Assembly (NCBI GenBank): GCA_029204225.1
Contig: CM055107.1
Span: 15,060,900-15,124,899 of the forward strand
Origin: Diphasiastrum complanatum
Lineage: Eukaryota > Streptophyta > Lycopodiopsida > Lycopodiales > Lycopodiaceae
Length of the DNA: 64,000 nucleotides
Reading direction: 5' to 3'
A program made the translations under genes and the position numbers. Of the stretch, positions 24,241 to 35,300 are shown piece by piece. Position 1 is the first letter of the stretch; each line of letters starts with the position of its first letter. The notes under the pieces were generated by a model. The model saw only the letters and a program-made list of their open reading frames with translations. It was not told where the DNA came from and ran no database searches.

Positions 24241-24978
24241 CACACAAAGTACGAAAAAGGATGAGATATTTCGATTTACAAATGGCAATATACAGATAAC
24301 AGTGTAAAACAAAATGTATCCTTCGAAAAGCTGGGGAGAAACATCACAGAATGTAGATTTGATGACCAAAGAAAAAAACCAAAAAAGGACTAAAAAATCA
24401 CCAATTTAAGAATTGAACATGAAAAACGAAGTTCTCAAAGTCATTCAGCGTTTTCTAATAATTATAGCGCAATGTCGCTATAATGGTAAAGAATAGACAG
24501 AATTTGAGAAGAGCCTGTCTTCTACATCTGTGAAGAAAATGGCAAACGGTTACCGGCTGATAAAATTATCGACCAACCCAGGGCAAACACTGTATCATAT
24601 TCAAGAAAAAAACTTCCAATGAAACAGTAAACGATGTTAGGAAAGAGGATCCTAATTTTATCTGAGAATTGTAAGATTCTGGAGATAAACAGCATAAGCT
24701 GTCAGGTACATGCATCTCACAATCACATCAGCTTCATTATCACATCCACTTCATAACCTGCCAAAGGTCATCTGCCACAAGGCATTTTTCCGATCTTTAT
24801 ATGTCATCCAGACTGACTGTACAACACACAACCGGAGCTGATGAAATTGCTGATGCATACAAGTGGTCGGTGCACATCGCCATGCCATCCCTTCACCGCC
24901 TACCGAATGAGAAATTTGCACCTTGGGCGATCGTCCCCACCACCATGGATCGCAACCAGACAGATCGCCACCTCTCCT

Positions 24979-25002
24979 CCTCTCTCTCTCTCTCTCTCTC
25001 TC
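24979..25002. repeat. (CT)n microsatellite upstream of the DUF1685 gene
   Basis: About 12 CT units on the plus strand, (GA)n in the gene's direction. GA-rich tracts are common in plant 5' regions. Confidence 0.9.
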
Positions 25003-25119
25003 GTCTTCACCATTGACTTGGCCGCCCATTACAACGCGTAATTCCAGAACGACTTTGGGTTGTTCATTACAATTCGTAACGACGGGCATAGCCCATTCTA
25101 GACTGGACCTGGTCTTCCG

Positions 25120-25272
25120 CTAAGGACTGCCACGTCCCAAATTTCCTAAGTCTTTTGAGGGCACCCTTCCGTTTGAAGGGGCCCGTCCCGCGGCTGGGGG
25201 GCCGGGACGTAGACTGCTGAGACTGTGGGGATACGTGGCAGATGCCAATTGTTGGAATCATATCCACGTGGC
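25120..25272. promoter_or_regulatory. G-box/ABRE-like cluster upstream of the DUF1685 gene
   Basis: Three CACGT-core motifs lie about 0.9-1.0 kb upstream of the DUF1685 start: tgccacgtccc near 25127, tacgtggcag near 25232, and a full palindromic CCACGTGG at 25264-25271. Similar GCCACGTGGCAG occurs near 59678. Stress or ABA control is only suggested by motif type. Confidence 0.4.
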
Positions 25273-25319
25273 AGAATCAAATGGGTTATGACCACATTAG
25301 CCCAAAACACATCTGCTTT

Positions 25320-27940
25320 GAAACTACCTTTATTTTTTCAAATGATTGCATTCTATTTTAAGCACTAATAGGCATGGCCCATGTTGCTTCCACCAAGCCA
25401 AGGCACCCAAGTGTCCACACATGTCCATTCCATTGACTTGTTGCCCCTCAAAGGGAGGGGTGGGACATTTTTTATTTTTTGGGGAAGTCTACTATAAAAT
25501 TTCAAAGTTATTAGTGCTTTTTTTTTTTTAAAGTCTATTCTTGAAAAAATTCATCCTGATAATTTTTTACCCTCGCGTGCTCGTTTTAAACATTGACTTG
25601 CTTGAGTTGTGGTTTTAATTGAAATGACATAGGTAAATGTTTTTTTTTTCCCTTTGATTTTTGTGAGTACAGTAAGTGGCACTTAAAAATAAATGGCTAT
25701 TTTTCTAGGTTTTATCCTATCTATTGCTTTTTCTTTTTTCTAAATATTGATATATATTTTGTTCGGGGCTGCTTCGATATGAGAAAATTTACATGTAGGT
25801 TCATATTGGCTTTGATTTTCGATTCTAGCTCCCATTTACATGAATCTGACCTGATAATGGTGCAACAACTTTCGTACGATGATGTGTATTCAAAGTGCTT
25901 AAATGAGAGCAGTTTTGATGGTTTGGATATGGATCTTATCGAGTACAATATTGAAAACTCCACTCAGATAACGCTACAGAGCAGGTGGAAAGAGTGAGGA
26001 CCATGGTAGTGTTGATTCAATAGGTAAAATTTGTTGACGATGTGGTGAAAAGAACTGAATTCACACCTGTCATGCTTCCTCCGCTGAAATCTTAATCATT
26101 GGCAATTAACTTGAGTAGTTGATTACTTCTGGATGAAGTTAATTGGTAAAACGATAAAAGATTCACTAAAAATTGACTGTTTTAAGTTATATTGCTTGTA
26201 AGATGCATGATTAGTGAATCACGAAGATTCATCAGTTAAAATTATGTGCATTGGATATACAATATTCTTGGTATAGAGTATTCCTTAGTTAAGGAATAGA
26301 CTCAGTTTATTAGTGATTGTATCCCAGAGAGCTCAATTGGATAGCAGATCATAATGATTTCTAAAATAATAACTGGATTTGTATTCAAAAGGACTTGGGT
26401 TAACTAGATGGTAATCTAAAAAATTTTGTGGTTGAAGATGATTGTCATTATCATTTTAGTATTTTTTTTTGTCTTTAATTACTTGTGGCTTATAGAACTT
26501 GTATATTTCGCACTTCAGTTAAAGAATCCAGTTTGGTGAATGTTCCTAAAATCCAGTATTTTCATGTTGGAAAAGATTTTGGAAATGATTCTTACTTTTC
26601 TTGAGTTATGTTGGACATATACTCCAGTCTCTTGTAATGATTAGGTATGATATTGGATTCCAACGGGTTATGATTGACGGATCATAAATAGATACTTAAT
26701 TGTTGTCAGAGGATTATAAGAAATTATGATGATTTTTAAGTGTGACGATCAATTCTTGATCTATTTATTGAGTAAAAATTTGGATTAGTGTTTTGAATCT
26801 CTTTACTCCAAGTGTTATTTGGGAACTTGTGGATTTCATAGACATTCTCACAACTTAAGTTTTTTACTTGTGAAAAATTTAATTCATCTGTTGGATGTTA
26901 TTCTGCTATAGTTTATGGTCTGCAAATGCTTGAGTACAGTTCTTTTGCCAGTTATCATAGGGGACTATTGAAATTTCACAATTCTAACTTGATCAATTTT
27001 GATCACATGCATTGTAATTGGCAAGATGGCCATGTAAATAGATTCCACACTTGCCAAATAGCATATGATGCTTTTCCAAGACTTCATTCCTCGTATTACA
27101 TTGTGATAGCATCTTTGAAATGAGACCAAAATGTGCTTAGATAAGCTAGAGAAATCCTAGGAGCAAGGTATGATAAGATCAGATATGCTCTAAATGTTCA
27201 GTTCTAAGCTTGAAATGTATAAAGATGTGATGAGATCTCCATCCAAATATAACGAGAAATCTTTTTAAACGAGAAGTGGCGGAAGACCCATTTTTTTTAT
27301 GATTTCAAGATTTTTTCTCATAAAATTTGAAACTTCAAATAGAAGAAAAATATAATAATTTAGAATATGCTGCATCTTGCAAAAATTTAAAATTTAGACT
27401 GTGATGCGAGATATTTTTAAAAATTTAAGCTAATTTTGTTAAAATGATATAAATATTAGTTGTGGTCAATTTGTTATTACAAAAAATAACTGTTAAATTA
27501 AGTGAAACAAAAAATTTAGAATATTATAATATTTGATTTAAAAAAAATTACAATATGTAAGTGAATTCAAAATTTTAGAGCATTATTATGTTTGATTTTT
27601 TTTAAAATGCAATATATAATATCTTGATGTGATTTTAAAAGCTTGTTAAAATTTTTATCTTATTACCTAGGCATGTAAGAAAATGGTTCAAGTGCAAATT
27701 CAAAAAATATTTGTCTAAGTAATTTGGATAATTAGTAGGTTATTTTAAAAAACAATTTAAGTGCAAAAATCAAAAATATTTGTCTAACTAACTAATTTGA
27801 AAAAATAGTAAACTTAAACAACAAAAAGACGTTTAAAAATAAACAACTTTAAAAAATAACCATCCTTAATAAATATACTCATTCTTTTTAAAAGATAAAA
27901 GTATTCATTGTATAAAAAAATGTGAGAAATATTTTATACA
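25320..27940. other. Intergenic, no gene recognised
   Basis: AT-rich sequence with poly-A/T runs. A 72-codon plus-strand frame at 25779-25997 has ordinary composition but no recognised family. From 27300 to 27940 the sequence is very AT-rich, with several near-repeats of aaaatttaaa and caattta. No transposon protein is visible. Confidence 0.6.
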
Positions 27941-27946
27941 CTATAG

Positions 27947-29160
27947 TCAAAATTTTTTGACCAAATCATTTGGGTCAGAACTAGCAACCCTTATAAGATT
28001 TAAATCTACTTGAGCAGTAGACTGGACATGTCTAATGTTTTTCACTATAACATTATAAGTTTGCTCAACCACCTCTGCTAGACTGCCTTCATCACCTATG
28101 ATGCCACTAGCAGGTGGTTGGGACTCTTTGCAAAGTCCAGCAACACTATCCTTGGAGGGGCCTAATTTACCCACTTCTTGAAACTCGTCCGACAAAACTA
28201 AAACTCTCATTAATCTCATTTTAATAAAACTGACTACACTCTCATCTAACTCTACAACAGCCACATGTCTGCCTTTTTGGATAGCACATGCACTGCTTGT
28301 CCCGCTACCACTAAATAAATCCAAAATCGAGTCAGCTGGATGAGAAAACATCTCTATTAATTTATTTACAAGTTGTTGTGGCTTTTGGTATGGAGAAGCC
28401 ACAGAACCAATCATGGGATTTTTTTAGCTTTTTTGTCACTATAGAAAATTCGAAATGGTTTCCAAAATTAATACTTCCTACAGTGTTGTAATGTAGCATT
28501 GACCTCTTGCCATTGGTTAAAAAATAGCCAATAGAGAGATATTCAATCTCATTACAAAGTCGAGCTCCACCAGAATTTCTTACATTTGGCTTAAACTTGC
28601 AATTATAAAAAAAAAAGATTAAAAAACGCTCAATCGAATTGGTAGAAAATATAAATAACAGTGAAACATGTTATTGTGTTCGGACAAAAGTAAAGTAGTT
28701 GCTTACCAAATTGCATTCTCGATGCCTGCATGGCAAACTTTGAGAAGCGCTTTGTGCACGCCAACTTGTTGCTAGCTGGAGTGAAATACCACTATCCTCC
28801 AAAGTAGAGCTGTGGTGACCTCCAAAAAATTTGCATCAACATCTTTCATCTCGGTGTATAAAAAAGAGCGATCATCATTTGATGAGCTCGGGAGTTTAAG
28901 ACCGTAAGGAATATCAGTGATGCAAAGAGTGTATGGTCTTCTTTTCACAAACTTTGTAATTTTTCTTGCATCGCCTAGTTGAATCGTATAAGAACAAGAA
29001 GGGTCATCAATAGACTTTGGGACAAATGTCTCCTTTGGATCTTCCTCGACGCTCATGTCCCCAGCCTGATGAGTCTCCTTAGCCTTCTCTCAGCTTTTGC
29101 TTTTTGAAGGTGGGTCCTAAATTGCTCAGGGAGTTGTCCACTCTTCTTATCTTCAGAACT
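27947..29160 (-). pseudogene. Beta-class (N6/N4) DNA methyltransferase-like gene, broken
   Basis: Minus-strand exons in order. The first begins after TTTTTTCAG (29160): a basic coil (SSEDKKSGQLPEQF...RRLRRL), a frame change, then SVEEDPKETF...IQLGDARKI and motif IV as CITDIPYGLKL (canonical DPPY). After ALLWRIVVFHSS comes an in-frame TAG, then QQVGVHKALLKVCHAGIENA and a donor TTTG|GTAAGC at 28706. The next, from about 28595: FKPNVRNSGGARLCNEIEYL...TKKLKKS, a one-base frame change, then SPYQKPQQLVNKLIEMF (motif X) and DSILDLFSGSGTSSACAI (motif I) with GRHVAVVELDE. The order IV-X-I is that of beta-class amino-methyltransferases. The stop, two frame changes and DIPY for DPPY argue for a decayed gene. 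Confidence 0.78.
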
Positions 29161-29193
29161 CTGAAAAAATAAGAAATTGCATATGTTAGAATA

Positions 29194-29386
29194 GACCTAT
29201 GCTTGGCATAGATAAATTTCTCAAAATCATAAAATCAACAACTCATGTGAGAATCGTATGTTGAGCATGGTTAAAGCAATTGAAAAAAATATTTTAAAAA
29301 AATCTCTGAAAACATATACCCATGCTCAGCATGAAAAGCTTTGAAAGATAAAGCTAACAATGTGAGAATCCTATGCTGAGCATGGC
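29194..29386. repeat. Quasi-palindromic motif cluster 1 (TATGCTGAGCATA type)
   Basis: Four variants of CCTATGCTGAGCATGG: acctatgcttggcataga near 29195, cgtatgttgagcatggtt near 29255, cccatgctcagcatgaa near 29319, and atcctatgctgagcatgg near 29369. Spacing is about 50-65 bp. Each is an inverted repeat around GCTSAGC. They sit between two candidate exons of the methyltransferase locus. Confidence 0.7.
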
Positions 29387-29446
29387 TAAAGAAGCTCAAA
29401 AATAATAGTAACAATTTCATGGTACTTGATGGAGGAGAGGGGTTTT

Positions 29447-29720
29447 TCAAGATTTTGGGACCACTGCCTTTGGGAGTCTGAATTTCCTAGTCTTTGTCAC
29501 AGGAGATGATGAAGCATCAACCAAAACAGTCTCAACTTGGCTACGTTTTCTCTTAGGGGGAGAGATGATGGTTGTATCTTTGAAGGAGTCCAGGGGTTGG
29601 GAGTCCTTTTGTGAGGAGGATGCCAAGCCCTTACGAGGCATTTGATCCTATAGGCTTCGACACAAGGGTCCACTTTTCTTTCAAGCGCCTCCATACAATC
29701 AAAATTGACGCTTTCAAGGT
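29447..29720 (-). other. Possible upstream exon of the methyltransferase locus
   Basis: On the same strand, 0.3-0.55 kb upstream, an acceptor-like CTTTCAG (ending at 29721) precedes a 64-codon frame from ATG 29641. It starts MPRKGLASSSQKDSQPLDSF and contains a nuclear-localisation-like PPKRKRS. It could be the N-terminal part of the methyltransferase protein. No family is recognised, and the link is by position only. Confidence 0.35.
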
Positions 29721-30200
29721 CTGAAAGTAGTACAACAATGAAAGTGATTTAGATAAACCCAGGACGAGGTCATTCAAAATCATTATGGTAAAAGAGGAAA
29801 AATAACTCACAAGGGACTTCAACGCATCATCAAAGAAGTTTTTGACAATCACATGCTCACAAAGGCATATCTTTATGAATTTGTTCTCCACAATGTATAA
29901 TAAACTTTCTTATTAATGGCTTTTAATGGGATCTTGGTAAAGCTGACATCGTCATCTGCCACTGATACTTTGTGAAGCACATGATCTTGTGCTACAAAAG
30001 TAGTCGGCCCTTTGCCGACAGTCTCTACTATCGAGATTGGATGGATTTACTGGTGGACGAACTCTAATTTGGGCCATCGTAAAAAGATCTAAAAATCAAC
30101 AAGCAAGAACATTACTTTTGATATAAGATGCAAACACAAAATCCAAAAAAAAAAGATGCAAACATAAAATCCAAAAAATTCTATTCCACAGGTCTTGTTT

Positions 30201-30354
30201 CGACCTATGCTGAGCATAGGTCTTGTCTCGATCTATGTCGACCTATGTTGAGCATAAGTCTCTGCTCGAGCATAGGTTGAGAGAAGACCTATGTTGAGCA
30301 TGAAACCTCGGTCAAGAGCATAGGTCGAGCGGGGACTTATGCTCAACATAAGTC
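30201..30354. repeat. Quasi-palindromic motif cluster 2
   Basis: Within 155 bp at least six full or half copies occur: a perfect inverted repeat GACCTATGCTGAGCATAGGTC-like block at 30201-30222, then variants near 30239-30260, 30263-30276, 30285-30306, 30315-30328 and 30332-30354. It is denser than cluster 1 but has the same core. Confidence 0.8.
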
Positions 30355-30369
30355 AAGAGTGTTTGGAGT

Positions 30370-30946
30370 TTTCTCAAAAGTATTTGGGTCTCTCTCTCTG
30401 AAAAGTGGAAAGATCATAGCAAGGGGAACAAGGTTTAGGAGGTTGTTTAAGCTCGATGCTTTTGTTGATCCTAACCAATTTGTGATGGTAGCCAAAGAGG
30501 ACAAAGTGACCACAAATGATTTGTGGCATAAGAGGCTTGGTCACATCAACACCAAGTCTAGGGAAGCCATGTGCAAGGAGAGGCTTGCTCTAGGCCTTCC
30601 AAGATCCATGTCAAAGGAGGAAAAGGCTTGTAAAGCATGTGATTTGGCTAAAGCACATAGGTTACCTTTCTCTAACTCTATCACTAAGACTACTCACCCT
30701 CTTAAGTTGATCCATTTGGATGTACATTTTGCAAGCACAAGGAGAAATGGTAGAGCCACAATAGTTGTAAGCTTTAATGATAAATTCTCCAAGAATCATA
30801 TTGGAAAAGATATGGTTGAGATCAAGGAGGAGCTTGATCAAGAGGAGGAGCAAAATTCGAGATCTTCAACTATTCCAAGGAGAGCCACAAGAGCAAATAT
30901 GGAGCTATCAATGCTCATTTTTGTGGACAAGAAAAGTGTTGGCTGA
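30370..30946 (+). pseudogene. Ty1/Copia pre-integrase and integrase fragment with internal deletion
   Basis: The frame is open throughout: DLWHKRLGHINTKSREAM (GAG-pre-integrase HxxLGH type), CKACDLAKAHRLPF (zinc ligands) and LIHLDVHF. Just after FNDKFSKNHI it jumps to an acidic tail with EELDQEEEQ and PRRATRAN, a segment that normally lies between integrase and RT. The integrase core is thus deleted in frame. Left of it is palindrome cluster 2; LTR-like non-coding sequence follows to about 31600. Confidence 0.8.
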
Positions 30947-30949
30947 TTC

Positions 30950-31700
30950 TGACGAATCCCCAAGATACTCGACCAGAGCAACTCAAGAGCATCTCTCACC
31001 TTAGACCGAGGAGGTCTCTGAGAAGATGAGACGAACGAAGACTGAGAGCCGAGGAATACTAGTTAGTAATGACAAGCAAGAACTGTGTAAGCCTCATGGT
31101 GAATCCCGGAAGATGGAATGACCATGTAGGAACTAGTATTTCTAGGCAAGTAATAAATGCAAGTAGAACCTTCTTAAAGAAAGTAGAGTGAGCCACCTTT
31201 TGATGGTGACCTCTAGTGGAGAGCATTATTCCACTTGTAATTTGTGTAATGTGGAAATGCCACTAGGATGCCACCTAAGGAGCTCTTTTGCTTATTTAAG
31301 AGGCTCCCTCTTTGAGAAGAGGAGTTTTTTATGCATTGTATTTACTCCATGTCCAATGAGAAGAGCCTCCATGAGTTTTGATACAACACTAAGCTCTTTG
31401 ATCATGGTGGTTTTCTTGAGTGATGCTCCTATGATCATGCCCTTCCATCCCTTGTGTGTGGTTGTCGACAATAGAGTGGATTAGATTTCCTGCTTTCCTA
31501 AAGTGGATTAGATTTCATTTCTTGTTTGTGGATTAATGTAGGAATCGGCATTCAGGTAAACTAAATAGGTTGGGTTTGTGTAATTCTTGCATATCCTCAT
31601 AAACAAATAGTGAAGGATCTCACTTACATATATAGGAAATGGTACTAGCTCGTGGTAGTACTAGCATGCAACTCCTTTTCTCCACATCTAAAAGTATAAT
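30950..31700 (+). other. LTR-like non-coding stretch after the Copia fragment
   Basis: No coding potential. A TATA-like tatttaagaggc lies near 31293. The block at 31502-31600 (atttcttgtttgtgga, gtaaactaaatagg) matches 3769-3854 next to the Gypsy tail in the duplication unit, so both probably descend from one retroelement family's non-coding end. Confidence 0.4.
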
Positions 31701-31721
31701 CTACCAAAATAGTGACACATA

Positions 31722-32352
31722 TCACTTTGCATGCACGTCTTCAATACGTTCATAATATTTTGTTAAGATCGAATTCCAATTGGGGAATTGTTTATTTGTT
31801 TGATTGTTAGTTGTTTGCTTGCAATTTTTTTGTTCTGATTTGTTGTGTAGAGTATTTTGAGTGCGTGTGATTCTATTCAAAATACTAGCTTTTGTGCATG
31901 TCGCATCAGGAAACATATGCAAGAATTGAGCCATCAATTGCTTTGTTGATGACATAGGGTGTTGCAAAATTAATTGTTTAATAATTAACAACAAATTGTG
32001 TGTCCAATATTGTTTGTTAAATTTGATTTTTTGAGACGAGCTTTTTTATATTTGTGGTATGTGTATTGTTTATGTATTTATTATTGTTGGATGCTTTCCG
32101 TATACGATATAGAATACGTTCGCTTTTCATTATATTAGTAGGAAATTTTGTTTGGATTTTGTTGATAATAAGTTTTTTGGATAATGCTGGTGTTTGCTGG
32201 AAAAGTTTTTCAATATAATTTGTCATATCACACGTCAATATTGGCAAGGAGTTTTTGGTGATTTTGTTTTCTTTTTTTAATATTTTGATACAGTAGAATA
32301 TGGGTGTTGTGGTATGTTGTGTTTCAAGAAATATGTGTTGGAATTCTGTCAT
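31722..32352 (-). pseudogene. Unidentified mobile-element-like ORF with two repeated helix-rich modules
   Basis: There are two minus-strand frames in tandem, 32352-32017 and 32019-31722, probably one protein split by a frame change. Module 1 contains FQQTPALSKKLIINKIQTKF then RILYRIRKA. Module 2 contains LQHPMSSTKQLMAQFLHMF then SILNRITRT. Both fit a pattern P-x-hS-K-L-(I/M)-x(5)-FP-x(5-9)-IL-x-RI-(R/T), like a DNA-binding helix-turn-helix pair. Composition is rich in Asn, Lys, Thr and Ile, resembling the Helentron-type remnant at 63.1-63.9 kb. No family is recognised; a viral or Helitron N-terminal origin is only a guess. Confidence 0.4.
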
Positions 32353-32359
32353 GATTTGT

Positions 32360-35300
32360 TTTCAGGTATAGGTAGAATGTCATCACAAGTGTACAATTCA
32401 TGTTCTTTTCATGGATATTAGAATTTGTTACAATGTCATTGTTTGTTATAGTTGCCATGTTTTTTTGTTTTACAAATTGGTATATGATTGCAACTGTTAT
32501 TTAGAATTTTGAATCTACAAAAATACAAGAAACATGTTAGTAACGAGCTTAGTACCAATATCAATAGTAAAAATGATGAAATCATGAACAAAAAACATTA
32601 GTTAGGAAGATGCAGATACATGATTCTGAAATTTTTGTAAATTAGGTATGTTGTTGGATTTATAGATTTATATTATTGATTTTGTTACGTTTGTTTATTG
32701 GTCTACGTACAACAATTATTCATGAATTTCAACAAAGAAGCATAAATTGGTTCAAAGTTCAGTATTTGAAAAAGTAGCTTAGGAAAAATCTTCTACTTGT
32801 GTTTTGATACTATTTATTTTACAAAGTTAATGCATGCCTACGAAATAGAAGGTTTCGAAATTTGGTTTTTCTGATTGCATAGTTTAAATCGTTTTTAAGT
32901 TACATGCACATTTTGTATATTTTCACATACTATTGTGTGATTTATGTAACTATATATGGATTGTGAATATCATTCATTTTATCATATATGAAAAGGTAGC
33001 TATTCAATTAAGATGGCACGATTTCTTTTTGCGAATTCATAAAGTTGTTCATATGCCAATCATGTTAGTGACTCATACTCTTAAATTGCTTACCTAAGAG
33101 CTTGCACATAAAAAATAGTATGGTTTATTCATTCTGATGCTTTTTGAGTTTGACCTGCAATAAGTAGAGTAACTGTTTCTTCAACTGAGATCACAAATAG
33201 ATTAAGAAACTCGACTCTGAGTAATAATTCCAAAATTCCTTCAATCCTGATTTTAGTTCCAAAACATTTTTTTTATTCATGTTTTCACTAAACAACAAAT
33301 GTATTACTATTTCCCCAAGAAGTTTGCAATTTGTTTTGCAAGTCGTGAAACTTACAAACATAGATTTATAGACCATTGATTTGAAACATCAAACAAATGT
33401 GGATAGCGAATGAATTGGGCTGTAAATTGCCCTATAACCAATTATTAATGACCAAGCAAAACTCGGCTATGTTAGCAACAGTCAATTGGGCAAATTTGTC
33501 ATATTTCTCTCTATTCATGCTTGTACAAACATTGAAGTGGAAAGATATGAAATCATGCCACAGGGAATTAGTAGCCATTTTTCTTGTATAACATACCAAA
33601 TAATATAGATCTAGGAATAAAATTCAAATAAGCGAGCTAGTTAGTCTTAGTAACTAAAAGCCATCTTCTGTAGAAAAATTATATTTTGAATATTATCACC
33701 AACTTACTTCATTGAGTTGTGATTGTGAATCAAATAGGGAGGGCGCCAATAATTACTACTGTTATTAGTACACGATGATTTTTGATAAGCTGCATGCAAT
33801 TGTCAAGTGCATAAGATTGGTCAATTGAAATAAAACAAGCCTCAACCAACTATGGTTGTTAGTGTTGATTGAAGATATGGCGACATAAAATACATGCATA
33901 AGTGATCGAGAAAATCAAATAATTCAAATTTGTCACTGCAACACCAATGGACATTATGTTCAATTACACAATTACACTTTGGAATTACAATAAAAATTTT
34001 CATCCTCTTAACAAAACAATTTTCAACTCTTATTCTACATTTTACTCAGCAAACATGGCATAGGTTTTTGACTCTCAAGATTTTCCAAAAACCCTTAGAC
34101 AACCACCACACTATTGCACTAGTTAAAGTTCAAAACATTATTCTGTTCTCACATAGTTACATGCTAGAAACTCCAAAATTGAAAGACATCAAAATTGCAT
34201 GATCGTCTCTCTATCTTTGAAAGCAACTTGCTAGGTGTTATGCATAACAAACAGAAATAAGGTCAGTGTCGAGTTTGAATTTTTAAGTAATGGTTATGCA
34301 TTGTTATACAATATTGCAATATGCATCTGGATTTAATTGGACTAGGAATTTTCTTGAAGTCTTGAGTAGGTGATGAGCTAGTATCCGAATTCTATCAAAT
34401 AACTAATCTTGTTACTTTACCAAAAAGTTGAAACCATAACCTGGAGAAAGTGGACGAGCAATGTGTTGGAGTGTGAGTGTCAAAACGAGATGCAAGTTCA
34501 TGGCTGGATTGTGTTGTATTGGATGCTTGTGCATTGTACATTCAGACACAAAGTGGGTCCTTGTAACTTTTCCTTTTAGATGGAGGCACCGACTCAGACC
34601 CTTGGATTGTTTAAGCAATATCTAAGGTTGTGGCAGCGATGGACAAGACGTTTAACTTTGCAAGCCTGCGATTGACAGGCAGGAAAATAGCTAGCAATCC
34701 ATCAATTCACAAGGGTCTGGACTTTAGAAATATCTTACCAGTCTACTAGATCATCTCACATATGTGATTCCTTGTCTGCGTACTTTTGTAAGGGGGAAGG
34801 CCCATGGGGCCTTCCCCTGCGTAAATTAACTGCAGGTTTTTTTTTAAAACTTTTTTTTTCTATTTTTAAAAATTTGACTTCCAAAAATAAAATTTTTGGA
34901 TTTGTTTGACTTTCTAAAAATAGAAACAACACCTTACATTTTTGTAAGGTGATTCTTAAATTTTCTAAAAATAGTAAAGGTACCTTACAAATGTGTAAGT
35001 TACTTATTGCCAAAAGTACAAAATTATGTTATTTAAGGCAACTTTTCAATGGAGTCCAAAGAAAACTACAAGTATTTACGTATTTCTCTAAGCTTCCTTT
35101 GGTCTGTTGGGCGTTTCAAATTTGCATGCCTACTTTTACTTGTCTTTGGATAGATTAGTCTGCCTGAACAATTGGATTTCGCTTTCAATGGAATTATGAT
35201 TGCTTGCTGAAAACTGAAGACTATTTTGTCCGCTTCTAGATCTGGGCTCCTCTACTTGTTCTATGCCATCCGCTATATCTGTGAACGAGGCATGTAGGTA

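Noticed and set aside
29190-30354. CRISPR-like array
   Set aside because: The repeated units vary in sequence, spacing and orientation and the host is eukaryotic.
31722-32352. Assignment of the ORF pair to a Helentron N-terminus
   Set aside because: Only amino-acid composition supports it, and no Rep motif (HUH) is visible; kept as unidentified.
34793-34817. Helitron 3' terminus
   Set aside because: No CTRR follows the hairpin within the usual distance on either strand.
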